Origin: Cupriavidus oxalaticus
Lineage (GTDB): Bacteria; Pseudomonadota; Gammaproteobacteria; Burkholderiales; Burkholderiaceae
Direction of reading: 5' to 3'
Assembly: GCF_016894385.1 (NCBI RefSeq)
Contig: NZ_CP069811.1
Span: 1,836,501 to 1,900,500 of the forward strand
DNA: 64,000 bases
Shown in pieces: positions 63,684 to 64,000 of this stretch. The notes under the pieces are model-generated. The model saw only the letters and a program-made list of their open reading frames with translations, had not been told where the DNA came from and did not search any database. The first letter of the stretch is position 1. Each line of letters begins with the position of its first letter. The position numbers and the translations under genes are program-made.

Positions 63684-64000
63684 GCGGCTGCGCCGACCAT
63701 CCTGCGTCGCGCCGCGATTTCGGGGACCTGCGCCAGCCTGGTGTCCACCTGCATGCTCGCCTGCGGCGGAACCGTCGACTGCGGCAGCGCCTTCGCGCCG
63801 GTCAATGCGGTCAGCCACTGGATCTGGGGCGAGCGCGCCATGCATGCCAACGGTCCGTCGGTCCGGCATACCGTGCTGGGCTATGTGATCCATCATGCAA
63901 TGTCGGTGTTCTGGGCCGTGTTCTATGAAACCGCGGTGTCTCGGCACCATGCGTGTGGCGCCTTGCGTACCCTCGCGCTTGGCGGTCTCGGCGTGGCAGG
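63642..64000 (+). CDS. Predicted membrane protein, 3'-truncated by window edge
   Basis: Reading in frame from ATG 63642 gives at least 119 residues that run off the right edge. A first helix (ISGTCASLVSTCMLACG) is followed by FAPVNAVSHWIWGERA and the conserved-looking HTVLGYVIHHAMSVFWAVFYE, and a further hydrophobic segment starts at the edge. The pattern fits a small Burkholderiales membrane-protein family of unknown function. The true start may be later than 63642, since the first 30 residues overlap the SDR remnant on the other strand. Confidence 0.55.
   Translation, partial: MPADKAAGTGHQHPAAAPTILRRAAISGTCASLVSTCMLACGGTVDCGSAFAPVNAVSHWIWGERAMHANGPSVRHTVLGYVIHHAMSVFWAVFYETAVSRHHACGALRTLALGGLGVA

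Noticed and set aside
63307..63888. 193-residue + strand frame after the terminator
   Set aside because: Its composition is shadow-like; the better-supported frames are the SDR remnant on the minus strand and the membrane protein starting at 63642.

Overview
The window is high-GC DNA with dense, short-spaced genes and reads as a Burkholderiales secondary replicon, most likely from Cupriavidus. The main hints are a soluble formate dehydrogenase with a fused beta subunit (FdwAB type), a beta-hydroxyaspartate siderophore cluster of the cupriachelin/taiwachelin kind a few kb away, a CbbR-like LysR regulator and an hmgA-fahA operon. The genus call is inference; no rRNA or tRNA was seen.

Layout. 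1-2059 (+): the end of a FAS-II-like or aryl-polyene-like locus (ketosynthase cut by the window edge, chain-length-factor-like protein, hotdog dehydratase). 2078-6456 (-): homogentisate catabolism (fumarylacetoacetase, homogentisate dioxygenase, an FAD hydroxylase) behind a perfect inverted repeat. 6924-9771: an XRE regulator, then a TetR regulator with an alpha/beta hydrolase and a DUF2917 protein. 9891-46301: a siderophore locus of about 36 kb. 46570-51670: an aliA-aliB/badJ-badI-badH-type alicyclic-acid degradation operon with a divergent MarR gene. 51910-58341: a GYD-domain protein, formate dehydrogenase FdwAB and an oxalate/formate-type antiporter. 58999-60679: a small membrane protein and a complete insertion sequence. 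60693-64000: two divergent LysR genes, a small unknown gene, a decayed SDR remnant and a partial membrane protein.

The siderophore locus contains everything needed to build, export, re-import and reduce a ferric siderophore. Four NRPS genes encode TubC-C-A-T-T-C-A-T-C-hydroxylase, interface-A-T, C-A-T-E-C and C-A-T. Specificity codes read by eye suggest Asp, Dab, Asp, N5-hydroxyornithine and Gly. Helper genes match: one fused and one stand-alone aspartate beta-hydroxylase, an ornithine N-hydroxylase, a GNAT acyltransferase, a Dab aminotransferase, MbtH, a type II thioesterase and an Sfp-type PPTase. A SyrD/PvdE-type exporter, a TonB receptor, an FhuF reductase and a PepSY/DUF3325/DUF3649 inner-membrane set handle transport and iron release. 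Two Fur-like boxes (22233-22247 and 42939-42953) explain iron control.

The most interesting points are: no thioesterase domain in any NRPS; a C domain at the end of one NRPS while the next NRPS also begins with C; a + strand fhuF gene between them; tandem T domains; and an interface domain without the HHxxxDG motif. The cluster has no PKS and no acyl-AMP ligase, so the product is probably not identical to known family members.
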